Below are positions 52,697-60,952 of a stretch of DNA of 64,000 bases, in pieces. Positions within the stretch are counted from its first letter, which is position 1. The number at the start of each line of letters is the position of its first letter. This stretch comes from an uncultured Winogradskyella sp. (GTDB taxonomy: Bacteria; Bacteroidota; Bacteroidia; Flavobacteriales; Flavobacteriaceae): positions 682,001 through 746,000 of the forward strand of contig NZ_CANMXL010000001.1 in assembly GCF_947501905.1 (NCBI RefSeq). Direction: 5' to 3'. Position numbers and translations under genes: made by a program. The notes under the pieces were generated by a model that saw only the letters and a list, made by a program, of their open reading frames with translations, was not told the DNA's origin and searched no databases.

Positions 52697-53254
52697 TTAT
52701 TGTAGGTTAAAGTCTAGGTAGACAATGATTTCATTTGCTATTTTCTTTCTTACAATGCTTGGTATTTCGATATCAAAATCAGCTGGGGTCACCTTGAACG
52801 ACCCCTGCATGATTATTGACCCATTGGATTTCTTAATGTTAAGCGTTGTTCTAATTTGTTTTTCTTTTCCACGCAATTCAATTTTCCCATCGACAGTAAC
52901 ACTAGTTGTATTCTCACCTAAGTTAGAATAGTCGAAATCCAATAGTTCCCCCCTAAATTTAGCTTTCGGATAGGTTTCCGATTCTATATAATTTTCATTA
53001 AAGTGCTCTTCCATTAAAGAGTTTTTAAATCTAAAACTCTTCATTAAAGCCAACGAAGCCATTTCACCTGTATCTGTATTTAAAATAGCAGTAACTGAAG
53101 CGTTAGTAGCTTTAACAGGCTCAAATGTTTTTTCTGAAGCTTCAAAAGTTATCTTACCCTTTTTATCTATTAGTTTTTGAGCAGTTACAGAACTCGTTAT
53201 AAAAACCATAGCTACAAAAAGTATCTGTAAAAAGGTTGATTTTGTTGTTTTCAT
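52697..53254 (-). CDS. YceI-family protein, module 1
   Basis: A 185-residue exported YceI protein (signal peptide about 25, ending VTAQ). Core segments: MASLALMKSFRFKNSLMEEHF, YIESETYPKAKFRGELLDF and VDGKIELRGKEKQIRTTLN, closely parallel to the module 2 YceI. It begins the YceI-OB-DUF5777 run and lies 155 bp after the cytochrome c gene; an inverted repeat lies upstream of it. Confidence 0.9.
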   Translation of the reverse strand: MKTTKSTFLQILFVAMVFITSSVTAQKLIDKKGKITFEASEKTFEPVKATNASVTAILNTDTGEMASLALMKSFRFKNSLMEEHFNENYIESETYPKAKFRGELLDFDYSNLGENTTSVTVDGKIELRGKEKQIRTTLNIKKSNGSIIMQGSFKVTPADFDIEIPSIVRKKIANEIIVYLDFNLQ

Positions 53255-53315
53255 GTGTATTGATTTATTTGGTGTAATAGGTTATACTATTTTCTTTTAA
53301 GAATCATCTACAGCC

Positions 53316-53333
53316 AAGGGTATTTCTACCCTT
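53316..53333. promoter_or_regulatory. Inverted repeat AAGGGTA / TACCCTT
   Basis: A perfect 7-4-7 inverted repeat in the gap between the cytochrome c gene and YceI of module 1, 62 bp upstream of the YceI ATG. It may be an operator or a small attenuator stem; no T run follows. Confidence 0.4.
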
Positions 53334-53408
53334 AGTTATAGACTTAATCAATCGAAAAAACATAACTTAATTATGCAAAATGGAGTACTTGGTGTTAACC
53401 AAAGCCTC

Positions 53409-53831
53409 TTAATTCTCTGGCTTACCATCATCAATCCATTGCTGAATTAGGTCGATAGTAGATTGTGGCAATCTGCCTGAAGGAGGCATTGCTCCTGGAG
53501 CTCCATTAGATAAGTTCATTCTATTAAAAATACCATTGGCTCTTTGACTAACTTGAGTGAAATTTACAAGAGCAAAAGGAGCTCCATTTGTTGGTGGAGC
53601 ACCATGACAGCTTACACAAGCGGCACTCATTATAGGCTCAATATCATCAACATAATTAACTAAAGGTTCTGCATCATCATCCGTGTCGTCGTCAGTATCG
53701 TCTGTGTCATCTGTGTCATCGGGATTCTCTATATCATTCCCAGTGTCAACGAAATCATCTTCGCTATCGCTCGCACAAGCAAAAATGCTAAGTGCTAATA
53801 CCATTAAAAAAATTAGTCTTGTTGTTTTCAT
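53409..53831 (-). CDS. Lipoprotein cytochrome c
   Basis: About 140 residues. The leader ends LSIFAC (lipobox). An acidic Asp/Thr linker of about 30 residues follows, then a single c-type heme domain: CVSCH (heme attachment, His ligand) and GAMPPSGRLP with the probable Met ligand, ending IQQWIDDGKPEN. It should be a membrane-attached periplasmic electron carrier. The ATG at 53831 is used because the leader starts there; 13 more codons are open upstream. First gene of the cluster, divergent from the LytTR regulator. Confidence 0.87.
   Translation of the reverse strand: MKTTRLIFLMVLALSIFACASDSEDDFVDTGNDIENPDDTDDTDDTDDDTDDDAEPLVNYVDDIEPIMSAACVSCHGAPPTNGAPFALVNFTQVSQRANGIFNRMNLSNGAPGAMPPSGRLPQSTIDLIQQWIDDGKPEN
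53672..53723. repeat. Short tandem repeats encoding an Asp/Thr linker
   Basis: GTGTCATCT-like 9-bp units repeat within the cytochrome c gene and encode the acidic DDTDD linker between lipobox and heme domain. Such units can change in number by slippage, altering linker length. Confidence 0.6.
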
Positions 53832-54167
53832 TTTATTGTTTTGTTTTGAGTTTTTTAATGTAGTTTTCAAATAAAAAGTTGTTCAACATTTATACTGCAA
53901 TACTACGCTCATGAAATGGGTGTTGAAAAAGAAACTGGCTGAAGAGGAAAAAACGCGTCTGAAACAGAAAAAAACCACTTGAAAGAATACTACTATTCCA
54001 CTTTTAAGGAATAAATGTGATTTAAAACTGAATAATTAAGCTTGAAAAAATACTTCTAAAACATAAAATAGTCTTTCATATTTAAAGAAACAGATGTTAA
54101 TGCTCGTTATGTTTCTTTAAGCTTATGCATACAAAATTTATATATTCGCATATATTTTTAGATTTCC
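53832..54167. other. Non-coding gap between cytochrome c and LytTR genes
   Basis: A 336-bp divergent gap. It holds an 11-bp perfect inverted repeat at 54082-54120 and A/T-rich promoter-like sequence near 54130-54160 (a TATATTTT close to the -7 consensus). A 23-codon frame at 53911 is probably chance. No RNA gene is recognised. Confidence 0.6.
54082..54120. promoter_or_regulatory. 11-bp inverted repeat upstream of the LytTR regulator
   Basis: TTAAAGAAACA at 54082-54092 and its exact complement TGTTTCTTTAA at 54110-54120, 17 bp between. It is 48 bp upstream of the LytTR ATG and in the divergent gap, so it may be an operator for either gene. Confidence 0.45.
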
Positions 54168-55274
54168 ATGCGTAAAGACAAACTGTACTTACTTACATTT
54201 TTATCGTTGTCATTAGTGTTTTTAATTATCTCTAGTGTGGCAATTAGGTATTTTGTTAATGAAGCTGCAGAAAAGGTTTTAGAGACTCAATTAGAGTTTA
54301 GCAAACGAGAAGCTAAACAAGTGGCTATGCTAATTGGTAACCAATTAGAAAATGGCATATCTAAAGAAGTGTCCATAAAAAGTATTCAACAAAGTATAGA
54401 AAACTCAAACTTAGACGCTGGTTTTGTAAGTGTATTTAATTGGTCTGGTGATATCGTTTGTCATCCAGATGTAAAACAATTAGGACAGTCTATAAGTAAC
54501 AAAGAATCTTTTATTTCTTCTGTATCAGACGAAGTTACATCGCAAGACCTCTACAAGTTATTACAAAAACATGAAGACATAGGTGATACTCCTAGTCTTA
54601 AAAACAATCAAGACTCAGAGGTTATATTTATTTATCCGGTAGCCAACTCTGATTGGATTGTTGGTGCACATGCCAATACGTTTAAAGTATCGCAACAAAT
54701 AAAAAAGATTAGAAGTAATTTTCAGATTATATTATTGGTTATGGGCTTTCTATTTATACTTTCATCTGTATTGATAGTACGTTTGATAGGTAGTAAATAC
54801 GAAAAAAAGCTTGAGATAAAGAATGAAAAACTATCTGACGAAATTATAAATCTTTCAAAATTAAATAGTGCTTTAGACACTTATCAGCAACAAGTATCAG
54901 ATAGGTCTTTACTAAATGAAGATGTTGATAGCAGCGCTAAAAAGAGAATCCTTACATATGTTAGAAACGAACTTGTATCTGTATCTACAGAAGATATTGC
55001 TTACATCTATACAGATATGGGGATTACATATGTTCTCTGTTCTGATGGTAAGCGTTCTACTTCTAACTCTAGCTTAGACGAGCTATACACCAATCTTGAC
55101 AATACTTATTTTTTTAGAGCAAACAGACAGTTTATTATCGCCATATCATCAATTGATAAGATTGTAAAGTATGGTAACAATCAGTTAAAGATACTTATTA
55201 ACCCAAACTCTGAAGTTGATATTATTATAAGTAAAAACAAAGCTGCGGAGTTTAAAAAGTGGTTGAATCTATAG
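54168..55274 (+). CDS. Membrane-anchored LytTR-family regulator with Cache-like sensor
   Basis: A 368-residue one-component regulator. An N-terminal transmembrane helix (about 7-27) is followed by a periplasmic domain of about 150 residues with a Cache-like sequence (GFVSVFNWSGDIVCHP, VIFIYPVANSDWIVGAH), a second helix (about 185-205), a coiled-coil stretch, and a C-terminal LytTR DNA-binding domain (VSTEDIAYIYTDMGITYV, YFFRANRQFIIAISSID). The input would be periplasmic and the output cytoplasmic. It is divergent from the cytochrome c/YceI cluster, its likely target. Confidence 0.87.
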   Translation: MRKDKLYLLTFLSLSLVFLIISSVAIRYFVNEAAEKVLETQLEFSKREAKQVAMLIGNQLENGISKEVSIKSIQQSIENSNLDAGFVSVFNWSGDIVCHPDVKQLGQSISNKESFISSVSDEVTSQDLYKLLQKHEDIGDTPSLKNNQDSEVIFIYPVANSDWIVGAHANTFKVSQQIKKIRSNFQIILLVMGFLFILSSVLIVRLIGSKYEKKLEIKNEKLSDEIINLSKLNSALDTYQQQVSDRSLLNEDVDSSAKKRILTYVRNELVSVSTEDIAYIYTDMGITYVLCSDGKRSTSNSSLDELYTNLDNTYFFRANRQFIIAISSIDKIVKYGNNQLKILINPNSEVDIIISKNKAAEFKKWLNL

Positions 55275-55453
55275 CTAGGTTTATGCCATAACTGAATACA
55301 TATTCCTAAAATCTATAATTCTATACACCTTTAGTACTAACGATATCATTATTTAATCCCCAAGAGCTGTCAATAACTATTTTATGTTTGTTATATATTG
55401 CCATTAATTACGACTTAGCGTTAGCGATTATTATACTTTGTATTGAAATTTAA

Positions 55454-56614
55454 CTACCCTCTAAACAAAAAGAAGTCATCCTTCATGTCTTCAATCTGGG
55501 CATCTTCGTTAGTAATGATATAATCGATGGCTTTAGAGGTAAAGGTTTCACCTTTTTCAGTAAGAGATACTACATCATTTTCAATATGAATCATATTATT
55601 TTTTTGAGCTAAATCCAACACTTTTTTTGCACGTACTTTTTGCCAATTGATATGTTCTCGTAAATGATTTACATGGCGTTCTTCAACTTCACTATGGTTT
55701 TTTAAGTGTAACAAAAAAGTAATTAAAGAGACTTCTGCTTGTTGCTGTTTTTCGCGATACAACACAGCAATAATACCTTTGTTTGGCGCAAAAAGATAAA
55801 CGGCTAAAAACAACAATCCTAAAACTGTGGTAATAGAACCAGCAATTGAGGCATCTAACCAATGTGCCACCCAATAACCAAACACAGCACTAAAAATTCC
55901 AAAAACTACTGAAAGCACTAACATTTTTTTGAGATTTTTTGTCAATAAATAGGCAGCTGCGGCAGGTGCAATCATTAAGGCTACAACCAATATGGCCCCA
56001 ACAGCATCAAAAGCACCAACTGTAGTCACTGACGATACAGACATTAGTCCGTAATGGATAATGGCTGGCGAAAACCCTAAAGATGTTGCTAAGCCTTTAT
56101 CAAAAGTGCTCACCTTTAATTCTTTAAAAAAGGCAATAAGCAATGTTAGTGTAATGATTAAAATCATACCAATAATCCAAAGTGCTTTTGGCCCCACATC
56201 TGTTCCTGCGATAATTAATCTATCAAAAGGGGCAAAAGCCAATTCACCTAGTAATACGGCATCAACATCTAAATGTACATCATTGGCATTTTTGGCAATC
56301 ATAATAACGCCGATACTAAATAAAGCAGGAAATACTAGTCCAATAGCAGTATCTTCTTTTACCAGACCGGTTTTCTGAATATATTCAACTAAAACAACTG
56401 TAATAATTCCTGTTAAAGCGGCTAAAACAATTAGTAATGGCGAATTTAAATCGTGCGTAATAAAAAACCCAACAACAATTCCTGGAAGGATTGAATGACT
56501 TATGGCATCACTAATCATTGCCATCTTTCTGAGTACTAAAAACGTCCCTGGAATAGCACAAGCTACAGCAACTAGACTAGCAATGAGTTGTATTTCTATC
56601 TGAGCACTATTCAT
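55454..56614 (-). CDS. Metal ABC transporter permease with winged-helix-like tail, copy 1
   Basis: A 386-residue inner-membrane permease of the ZnuB/MntB/TroC type. About nine transmembrane helices carry the family motifs (AISHSILPGIVVGF; FDAVGAILVVALMIAPAAAAYLL). Most members end after about 290 residues; here an extra soluble 90 residues follow, containing HLREHINWQKVRAK and LTEKGETFTSKAID, which reads like a DtxR-type winged helix. Last gene of the metal operon, overlapping the other permease by 8 bp. Confidence 0.9.
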   Translation of the reverse strand: MNSAQIEIQLIASLVAVACAIPGTFLVLRKMAMISDAISHSILPGIVVGFFITHDLNSPLLIVLAALTGIITVVLVEYIQKTGLVKEDTAIGLVFPALFSIGVIMIAKNANDVHLDVDAVLLGELAFAPFDRLIIAGTDVGPKALWIIGMILIITLTLLIAFFKELKVSTFDKGLATSLGFSPAIIHYGLMSVSSVTTVGAFDAVGAILVVALMIAPAAAAYLLTKNLKKMLVLSVVFGIFSAVFGYWVAHWLDASIAGSITTVLGLLFLAVYLFAPNKGIIAVLYREKQQQAEVSLITFLLHLKNHSEVEERHVNHLREHINWQKVRAKKVLDLAQKNNMIHIENDVVSLTEKGETFTSKAIDYIITNEDAQIEDMKDDFFLFRG

Positions 56615-57734
56615 TACTATCGGTTTGTTGGTTGTATAAATTTGCTGCTGTAGTATAACCTAGTTTTGTTAAGCTCCACATATTGCCTTGAAGTTGCACA
56701 AAACCTTTATCAACTAGTTTTTTGAGTGTTCCTTTTGTGTAACCTTGAAAGTTGTTTAAGATTTTTATAGTATGAGGATGCGAAATATCTTCGTGTGTTT
56801 CTGCAATCTGATGCATAAAAGCAAGGGTTTTATTTAATTCTAAATCACGGCGATTTTTTATAAACCGGATTTGCTTGAACAGTAATCCACGACTTGGTGA
56901 AAAAATAAATGAAAACACAACAAAAACAGCGGCTACTAACACAATGACTGGCCCAGTAGATAAGTTGTTCTGACTTGCACTTATGGCTGTGCCAAACACA
57001 CCTGAAAATGCACCAAATATTGCCGCTAGAAACACCATTTTTGCTAAGCTATTTGTCCATTGTCTTGCAGCAGCAGCAGGTGCTAAAAGCATGGCACTCA
57101 TTAATACGACACCAACGGTTTGTAATCCTAAAACAATAGCTAAAACAATAAAGCTTGTAATAAGAATATCTATAGTCTTTGTATTAAACCCAAGCGTTTT
57201 TGTATAATCTGCATCGAATAGAAGTATTTTGAATTCTTTCCAGAAAAGCAATAATACTAATACACAAAGCCCAGTGACAATAGCCATTAACCAAACATCA
57301 CTTTCAACAAGAGTTGCGGCTTGTCCAAACAAATATTTATCTAAACCAGCTTGATTGGCATTAGGTTGTTTTTGAATAAATGTGAGAAGCAGCATTCCAA
57401 ATCCAAAAAATAAGGAGAGAATTAAGCCTAATGCAGTATCTGATTTGAGATGAGTTTTTTTAACAATACCTCTAATCCAGAATGTACCAATTAGACCACT
57501 TACTAAAGCTCCTAGAAGTAAAATATTAGTGTCTTTTGTGCCTGTTATTAAAAACGCAATAGCGATTCCTGGAAGCGCCGCATGACTTATGGCATCTCCT
57601 AAAAGGCTTTGCTTTCTGAGTACGGCAAAACTCCCTAACATTCCAGTTACTGCACCTAAAATGGCTGTGCCAAGAGTTATGGTACGTAGCGTGTAGTCAT
57701 TAAAGACTAAAGAAAAATATTCTTTTAAGTCCAT
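56607..57734 (-). CDS. Metal ABC transporter permease with winged-helix-like tail, copy 2
   Basis: A 375-residue partner of the last permease. Membrane part: AISHAALPGIAIAFLIT at the N-terminus and LQTVGVVLMSAMLLAPAAAA in the core. The C-terminal 85 residues are again an added soluble domain (NFQGYTKGTLKKLVDKGFV, MWSLTKLGYTTAANLY), winged-helix-like. Two different permeases mean a heterodimer, as in MntCD or SitCD systems. Stop and start overlap by one base with the ATPase gene. Confidence 0.9.
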   Translation of the reverse strand: MDLKEYFSLVFNDYTLRTITLGTAILGAVTGMLGSFAVLRKQSLLGDAISHAALPGIAIAFLITGTKDTNILLLGALVSGLIGTFWIRGIVKKTHLKSDTALGLILSLFFGFGMLLLTFIQKQPNANQAGLDKYLFGQAATLVESDVWLMAIVTGLCVLVLLLFWKEFKILLFDADYTKTLGFNTKTIDILITSFIVLAIVLGLQTVGVVLMSAMLLAPAAAARQWTNSLAKMVFLAAIFGAFSGVFGTAISASQNNLSTGPVIVLVAAVFVVFSFIFSPSRGLLFKQIRFIKNRRDLELNKTLAFMHQIAETHEDISHPHTIKILNNFQGYTKGTLKKLVDKGFVQLQGNMWSLTKLGYTTAANLYNQQTDSNE

Positions 57735-58471
57735 TATTCCTGAATACTTACTTTGTAATTAATACCGTAAGTTTTGGTTAAATTATCATCATTAAAAATA
57801 TCTTTGACAGGTCCAGTCGCTATCTTTTTTACATTTAAGAAGGTGACCCAATCAAAGTATTCTGGCACGGTTTGTAAATCGTGATGAACAACAATTACCG
57901 TTTTCCCCGCTTTTCGTAATTCTTTTAAAATATTGATAATAGCAATCTCAGTTGTAGCGTCTACGCCTTGAAAAGGTTCGTCCATAAAATAGATAGATGC
58001 GTTTTGTACTAAAGCTCTTGCTAGAAAGATACGTTGTTGCTGTCCACCAGAAAGCTGACTTATTTGCCTGTTTTTAAAAGGAAGCATCCCCACTTTTTCT
58101 AAGGCTTCTAATGCCGCTTTTTTCTGCTTTTGACCAGGACGTTTTATCCAGCCTAAGCTTCCATAAGTCCCCATCATAACGACATCTAATGCCGTTGTAG
58201 GAAAGTCCCAATCTACACTTCCTTTTTGAGGTACATAAGCTACAAGTTGACGCTGTTTTTTGTAAGGTTTATCATAGATGCTGACACTACCTGCAATAGG
58301 GTTTAATATGCCTAGAATAGATTTTATTAACGTAGATTTTCCAGCGCCATTTGGACCTACAATAGCCATGAGTACACCTTCAGGAATTTCTAAATCGATA
58401 TCCCAAAGTACAGGTTTGTAGTTATAAGCTACGGTTAAGTCGTCTACTTTTACGGCTATTTTTTGTTCCAT
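57734..58471 (-). CDS. Metal ABC transporter ATP-binding protein
   Basis: A 245-residue ABC ATPase. Walker [10 protein letters not shown] (about 38-46), Q-loop [14 protein letters not shown], signature LSGGQQQR, Walker [11 protein letters not shown] with the catalytic Glu, and switch His in IVVHHDLQ. It drives metal uptake through the two permeases. The TroB/MntB type is likely (SVDWDFP after the Q-loop is typical for manganese/zinc/iron ABC ATPases). Start and stop overlap with its neighbours by one base each. Confidence 0.95.
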   Translation of the reverse strand: MEQKIAVKVDDLTVAYNYKPVLWDIDLEIPEGVLMAIVGPNGAGKSTLIKSILGILNPIAGSVSIYDKPYKKQRQLVAYVPQKGSVDWDFPTTALDVVMMGTYGSLGWIKRPGQKQKKAALEALEKVGMLPFKNRQISQLSGGQQQRIFLARALVQNASIYFMDEPFQGVDATTEIAIINILKELRKAGKTVIVVHHDLQTVPEYFDWVTFLNVKKIATGPVKDIFNDDNLTKTYGINYKVSIQE

Positions 58472-59379
58472 TATTTTAGTGCGTTAACAATGGTATTTAC
58501 ATTGTATTTAAACATTCCGATGTAGGTACCTTCAATAGTGCCTGCATTTCCTAGAGCGTCACTGTAAAGGGTTCCACCAATTTCAACATTATGGTCTTTG
58601 GCTTTTACAGCAGCCACTAAAGCTTCAATTGTTCGTTTAGGTACTGAGCTTTCAACAAAAATGGCTTTAATTTTATTTTCAATAATAAAGTTGGATAGCT
58701 TCTGAACGTCTTTAACACCTGCTTCAGTAGCAGTAGATAATCCTTGAAGACCAACCACATTAAAATCGTAATTTTTCCCGAAGTAATTGAAAGCATCATG
58801 AGCTGTAACTAGGATACGTTTTTCCTTTGGAAGTGTATTGATGATATTAGAAACTTCGGTTTCAAGTGCTGTTAATTTAGCTAAATATGCCTTTTCATTT
58901 TCAATAAAATTGATTGCATTTTTTGGGTCTTTTTTAGATAATACTTTAGTAACTTCTTTTGTGAATTGTTTGAAGAATTCAATATTAAACCACACATGCG
59001 GATCATAGTTTGAAGCAAAATAATCCGAACCAATGAGTTGAGATTTATCTAAGCCTTCACCTAAGGCAACTTGAGTTTTGTTAGTGTTTCCCATTTTCTC
59101 GAAAACCTCTACAAGTTTACCTTCAAGATGTAAACCATTGTAAAAAATAATGTTAGCATTGACTAATTTGGTAACATCGCCTTCACTAGCTTTATACAAA
59201 TGAGGATCAACACCACTACCCATTAAACCATCAACTTCGATTAAGTCACCGCCAATGTTTTTCACCAAATCGGTAATCATGGTCGTCGTCGTTACCACTT
59301 TTAGTTTCCCACTAGTTTCAGTTTCGTTTTTACAGTTGAATAAACAAACAACTGCGATTAATACAATTAGCTTTTTCAT
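58471..59379 (-). CDS. Metal ABC transporter substrate-binding lipoprotein (TroA/ZnuA family)
   Basis: A 302-residue lipoprotein (leader ending LFNC). Metal ligands of cluster A-I binding proteins can be seen: VDPHLYKA (His), YDPHVWF (His), IFVESSVP (Glu) and YSDALG (Asp). The His/His/Glu/Asp set fits Mn2+ or Fe2+ preference; the His-rich loop of ZnuA is absent, so zinc is less likely. It delivers metal to the permeases in the periplasm. Confidence 0.93.
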   Translation of the reverse strand: MKKLIVLIAVVCLFNCKNETETSGKLKVVTTTTMITDLVKNIGGDLIEVDGLMGSGVDPHLYKASEGDVTKLVNANIIFYNGLHLEGKLVEVFEKMGNTNKTQVALGEGLDKSQLIGSDYFASNYDPHVWFNIEFFKQFTKEVTKVLSKKDPKNAINFIENEKAYLAKLTALETEVSNIINTLPKEKRILVTAHDAFNYFGKNYDFNVVGLQGLSTATEAGVKDVQKLSNFIIENKIKAIFVESSVPKRTIEALVAAVKAKDHNVEIGGTLYSDALGNAGTIEGTYIGMFKYNVNTIVNALK

Positions 59380-60182
59380 TATTGTTTTGGTTTTATTCTA
59401 TAACTTAATCCCATACCTATTAATACATCTTGACCTTCAGTAATACTAGTGCCTACATAAGCATCAAATTGCAAATCATTAGACGCTAAATAGGTAAAGC
59501 CAGCATCCCAAAAATGGTTTGCAGAACTGTCTTCAGGTAAGTCGCCATAAACTTCGGCGTACATTCCCCATTTATCTGAAAGGCTATACCCATAAGCCAA
59601 TGTATAAATAGCAGCTGCTTCAGAAGAATCGTCGCCCCATTGTGCTCCTATATTATATCCTAAACTTGAGTTTTCGCTTAGTGTATGAGATAAGGAAAAT
59701 CTAAAATCGACCGCTGTTGTTTCAGGTCTATAATCTTGCCCAGCACTAAAAATTGGAAATACATGCCCAATTAATGCAATTTCTGGCATTGCACCATTTT
59801 CTTTGGCAACATCTATTTTCATACCCAATAATAACGGTGATAATCCACTGGTAACATTGTTTAGTTTAGTGCCGTTTACCTTAGTCACGCCTTCAACAAA
59901 ATCCCAACCTAAGCGCAATTCTAGATTATCTAGTAATCCGTAACGGATAAGCATTGTATTGTAAGTGTAGTTTTCGTTTTTTATGTTATTGGCTTCGAAA
60001 GATTCGTAAAGACCACCTGTTTCAAACTGAAGTACTCCTTTCCCAACAGTCGAAGATGCTTCAGTAGCATCAGGCCTGTCGGTTACTAAAGGATTATTTA
60101 ATCTTTCGTCTTGGTCTTGTGCTATTCCTTTAAATGAAATAGAAATTAAGATGGTGATTAAAATGAATTTAATTGATTTCAT
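59379..60182 (-). CDS. Outer-membrane transporter-like beta-barrel in the metal operon
   Basis: About 267 residues. A signal peptide (about 18, ending GIAQ) is followed by a predicted all-beta protein resembling the MetA/phenol-pathway transporter family (VTDRPDATEASSTVGKGVLQFE, LIRYGLLDNLELRLGWDF, DVLIGMGLSYRIK). It likely forms an outer-membrane channel. The ATG at 60182 is chosen because the leader starts there. Its position between the repressor and the ABC genes, with a one-base overlap to the latter, suggests it passes the metal across the outer membrane. Confidence 0.75.
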   Translation of the reverse strand: MKSIKFILITILISISFKGIAQDQDERLNNPLVTDRPDATEASSTVGKGVLQFETGGLYESFEANNIKNENYTYNTMLIRYGLLDNLELRLGWDFVEGVTKVNGTKLNNVTSGLSPLLLGMKIDVAKENGAMPEIALIGHVFPIFSAGQDYRPETTAVDFRFSLSHTLSENSSLGYNIGAQWGDDSSEAAAIYTLAYGYSLSDKWGMYAEVYGDLPEDSSANHFWDAGFTYLASNDLQFDAYVGTSITEGQDVLIGMGLSYRIKPKQ

Positions 60183-60828
60183 TAACATAGATAATTTGTG
60201 TGAAGTCCTGATTAAGAACAATAGTATTTGAGTGTATGGTTATTTGTGTCATTTTTGAATTCTGGAATTGTTTTTTCACTGCAATTTTATTTCCGTATTT
60301 TATACCGTTAAGGGCACAAAACTCAAAGAATTCTTTATCTGTACTCATTAAGCGAGAGACAATATATTCTGTGTTCTCTTCCGCATTAATTAAAGCGATT
60401 GAGGTATCTTTTGTTGTAATTTCTCCATCGGCATTTGGTATTGGGTCACCATGTGGGTCAAACTTTGGGTGACCGAGATATTCGCTAATTTTTTCAGCTA
60501 AAAAATCTGATGTCTCATGTTCTAACAACTCTGCTTCACGATGAATTTCATGTAAAGACATATCAAACATTTGATGTAATAAAGCTTCCCAGAGACGATG
60601 TTTCCTCACTACGTTTAGTGCCATTTTTTCGCCTTTTTTTGTTAGGCGAAGCGCTTGGTATTTTTCATAATTGAGTAAGCCTTTGGCATCTAGTTTTTTT
60701 GCCATATCTGTAGCTGCAGCACTCGATATCCCAAGCTTAGATGCTATGTTCCCAGGTTTTGTGTCTGTAATATCATGATTTTCATTGTTGTAAATGGCCT
60801 TTACAAAGTTTTCTATTGCTACTGACAT
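60169..60828 (-). CDS. DtxR/MntR-family metal-dependent repressor
   Basis: A 219-residue regulator. N-terminal winged helix (MSVAIENFVKAIYN ... SSAAATDMAKKL, about 1-65), a metal-binding and dimerisation domain with HRLWEALLHQMFDMS, EAELLEHETSDFLAEKI and HPKFDPHGDPIP (typical of DtxR/IdeR), and a C-terminal SH3-like domain (from about 150). It represses uptake when metal is replete. It is the first gene of the metal operon and its 3' end overlaps the outer-membrane gene. A palindrome lies over its predicted transcription start. Confidence 0.95.
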   Translation of the reverse strand: MSVAIENFVKAIYNNENHDITDTKPGNIASKLGISSAAATDMAKKLDAKGLLNYEKYQALRLTKKGEKMALNVVRKHRLWEALLHQMFDMSLHEIHREAELLEHETSDFLAEKISEYLGHPKFDPHGDPIPNADGEITTKDTSIALINAEENTEYIVSRLMSTDKEFFEFCALNGIKYGNKIAVKKQFQNSKMTQITIHSNTIVLNQDFTQIIYVNEIN

Positions 60829-60845
60829 TTTGCATTGCTTTAATT

Positions 60846-60869
60846 AATTTTTAAGTAAGCTTAAAAATT
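60846..60869. promoter_or_regulatory. Palindrome at the repressor start site, probable DtxR/MntR operator
   Basis: AATTTTTAAG and CTTAAAAATT, a perfect 10-bp inverted repeat with a 4-base centre, 18 bp upstream of the repressor ATG. It overlaps the expected transcription start from the adjacent -7 element, so binding would block initiation. The shape resembles known DtxR/MntR/ScaR operators. Confidence 0.6.
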
Positions 60870-60872
60870 TTT

Positions 60873-60880
60873 CAAAATTA
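60873..60880 (-). promoter_or_regulatory. -7 promoter element of the metal operon
   Basis: Read on the minus strand, TAATTTTG, full consensus, adjacent to the palindrome. Transcription would begin about seven bases downstream, inside the palindrome. No -33 TTG at ideal spacing. Confidence 0.45.
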
Positions 60881-60952
60881 ACTAAAATATTTAATAAAAT
60901 CATCTTTTTTATATCTTTTGTAACGGCTAATAGAAATTGAAGTCTTTTAGGT

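Noticed and set aside
53683..53874. Plus-strand frame rich in Ser/Val repeats over the cytochrome c gene
   Set aside because: The repeats are the antisense of the Asp/Thr linker; no leader or homology.
53911..53982. 23-codon frame (MKWVLKKKLAEEE...) in the cytochrome c/LytTR gap
   Set aside because: Very short, highly charged, no promoter at a suitable distance; likely chance.
55275..55453. Gap after the LytTR gene searched for RNA genes or repeats
   Set aside because: A/T-rich with no hairpin, conserved motif or frame; a shared 10-mer TAATCCCCAA with the gap at 51.07 kb is probably chance.
56061..56378. Plus-strand frame of about 105 codons inside the metal permease
   Set aside because: Antisense shadow of hydrophobic membrane segments; no support.
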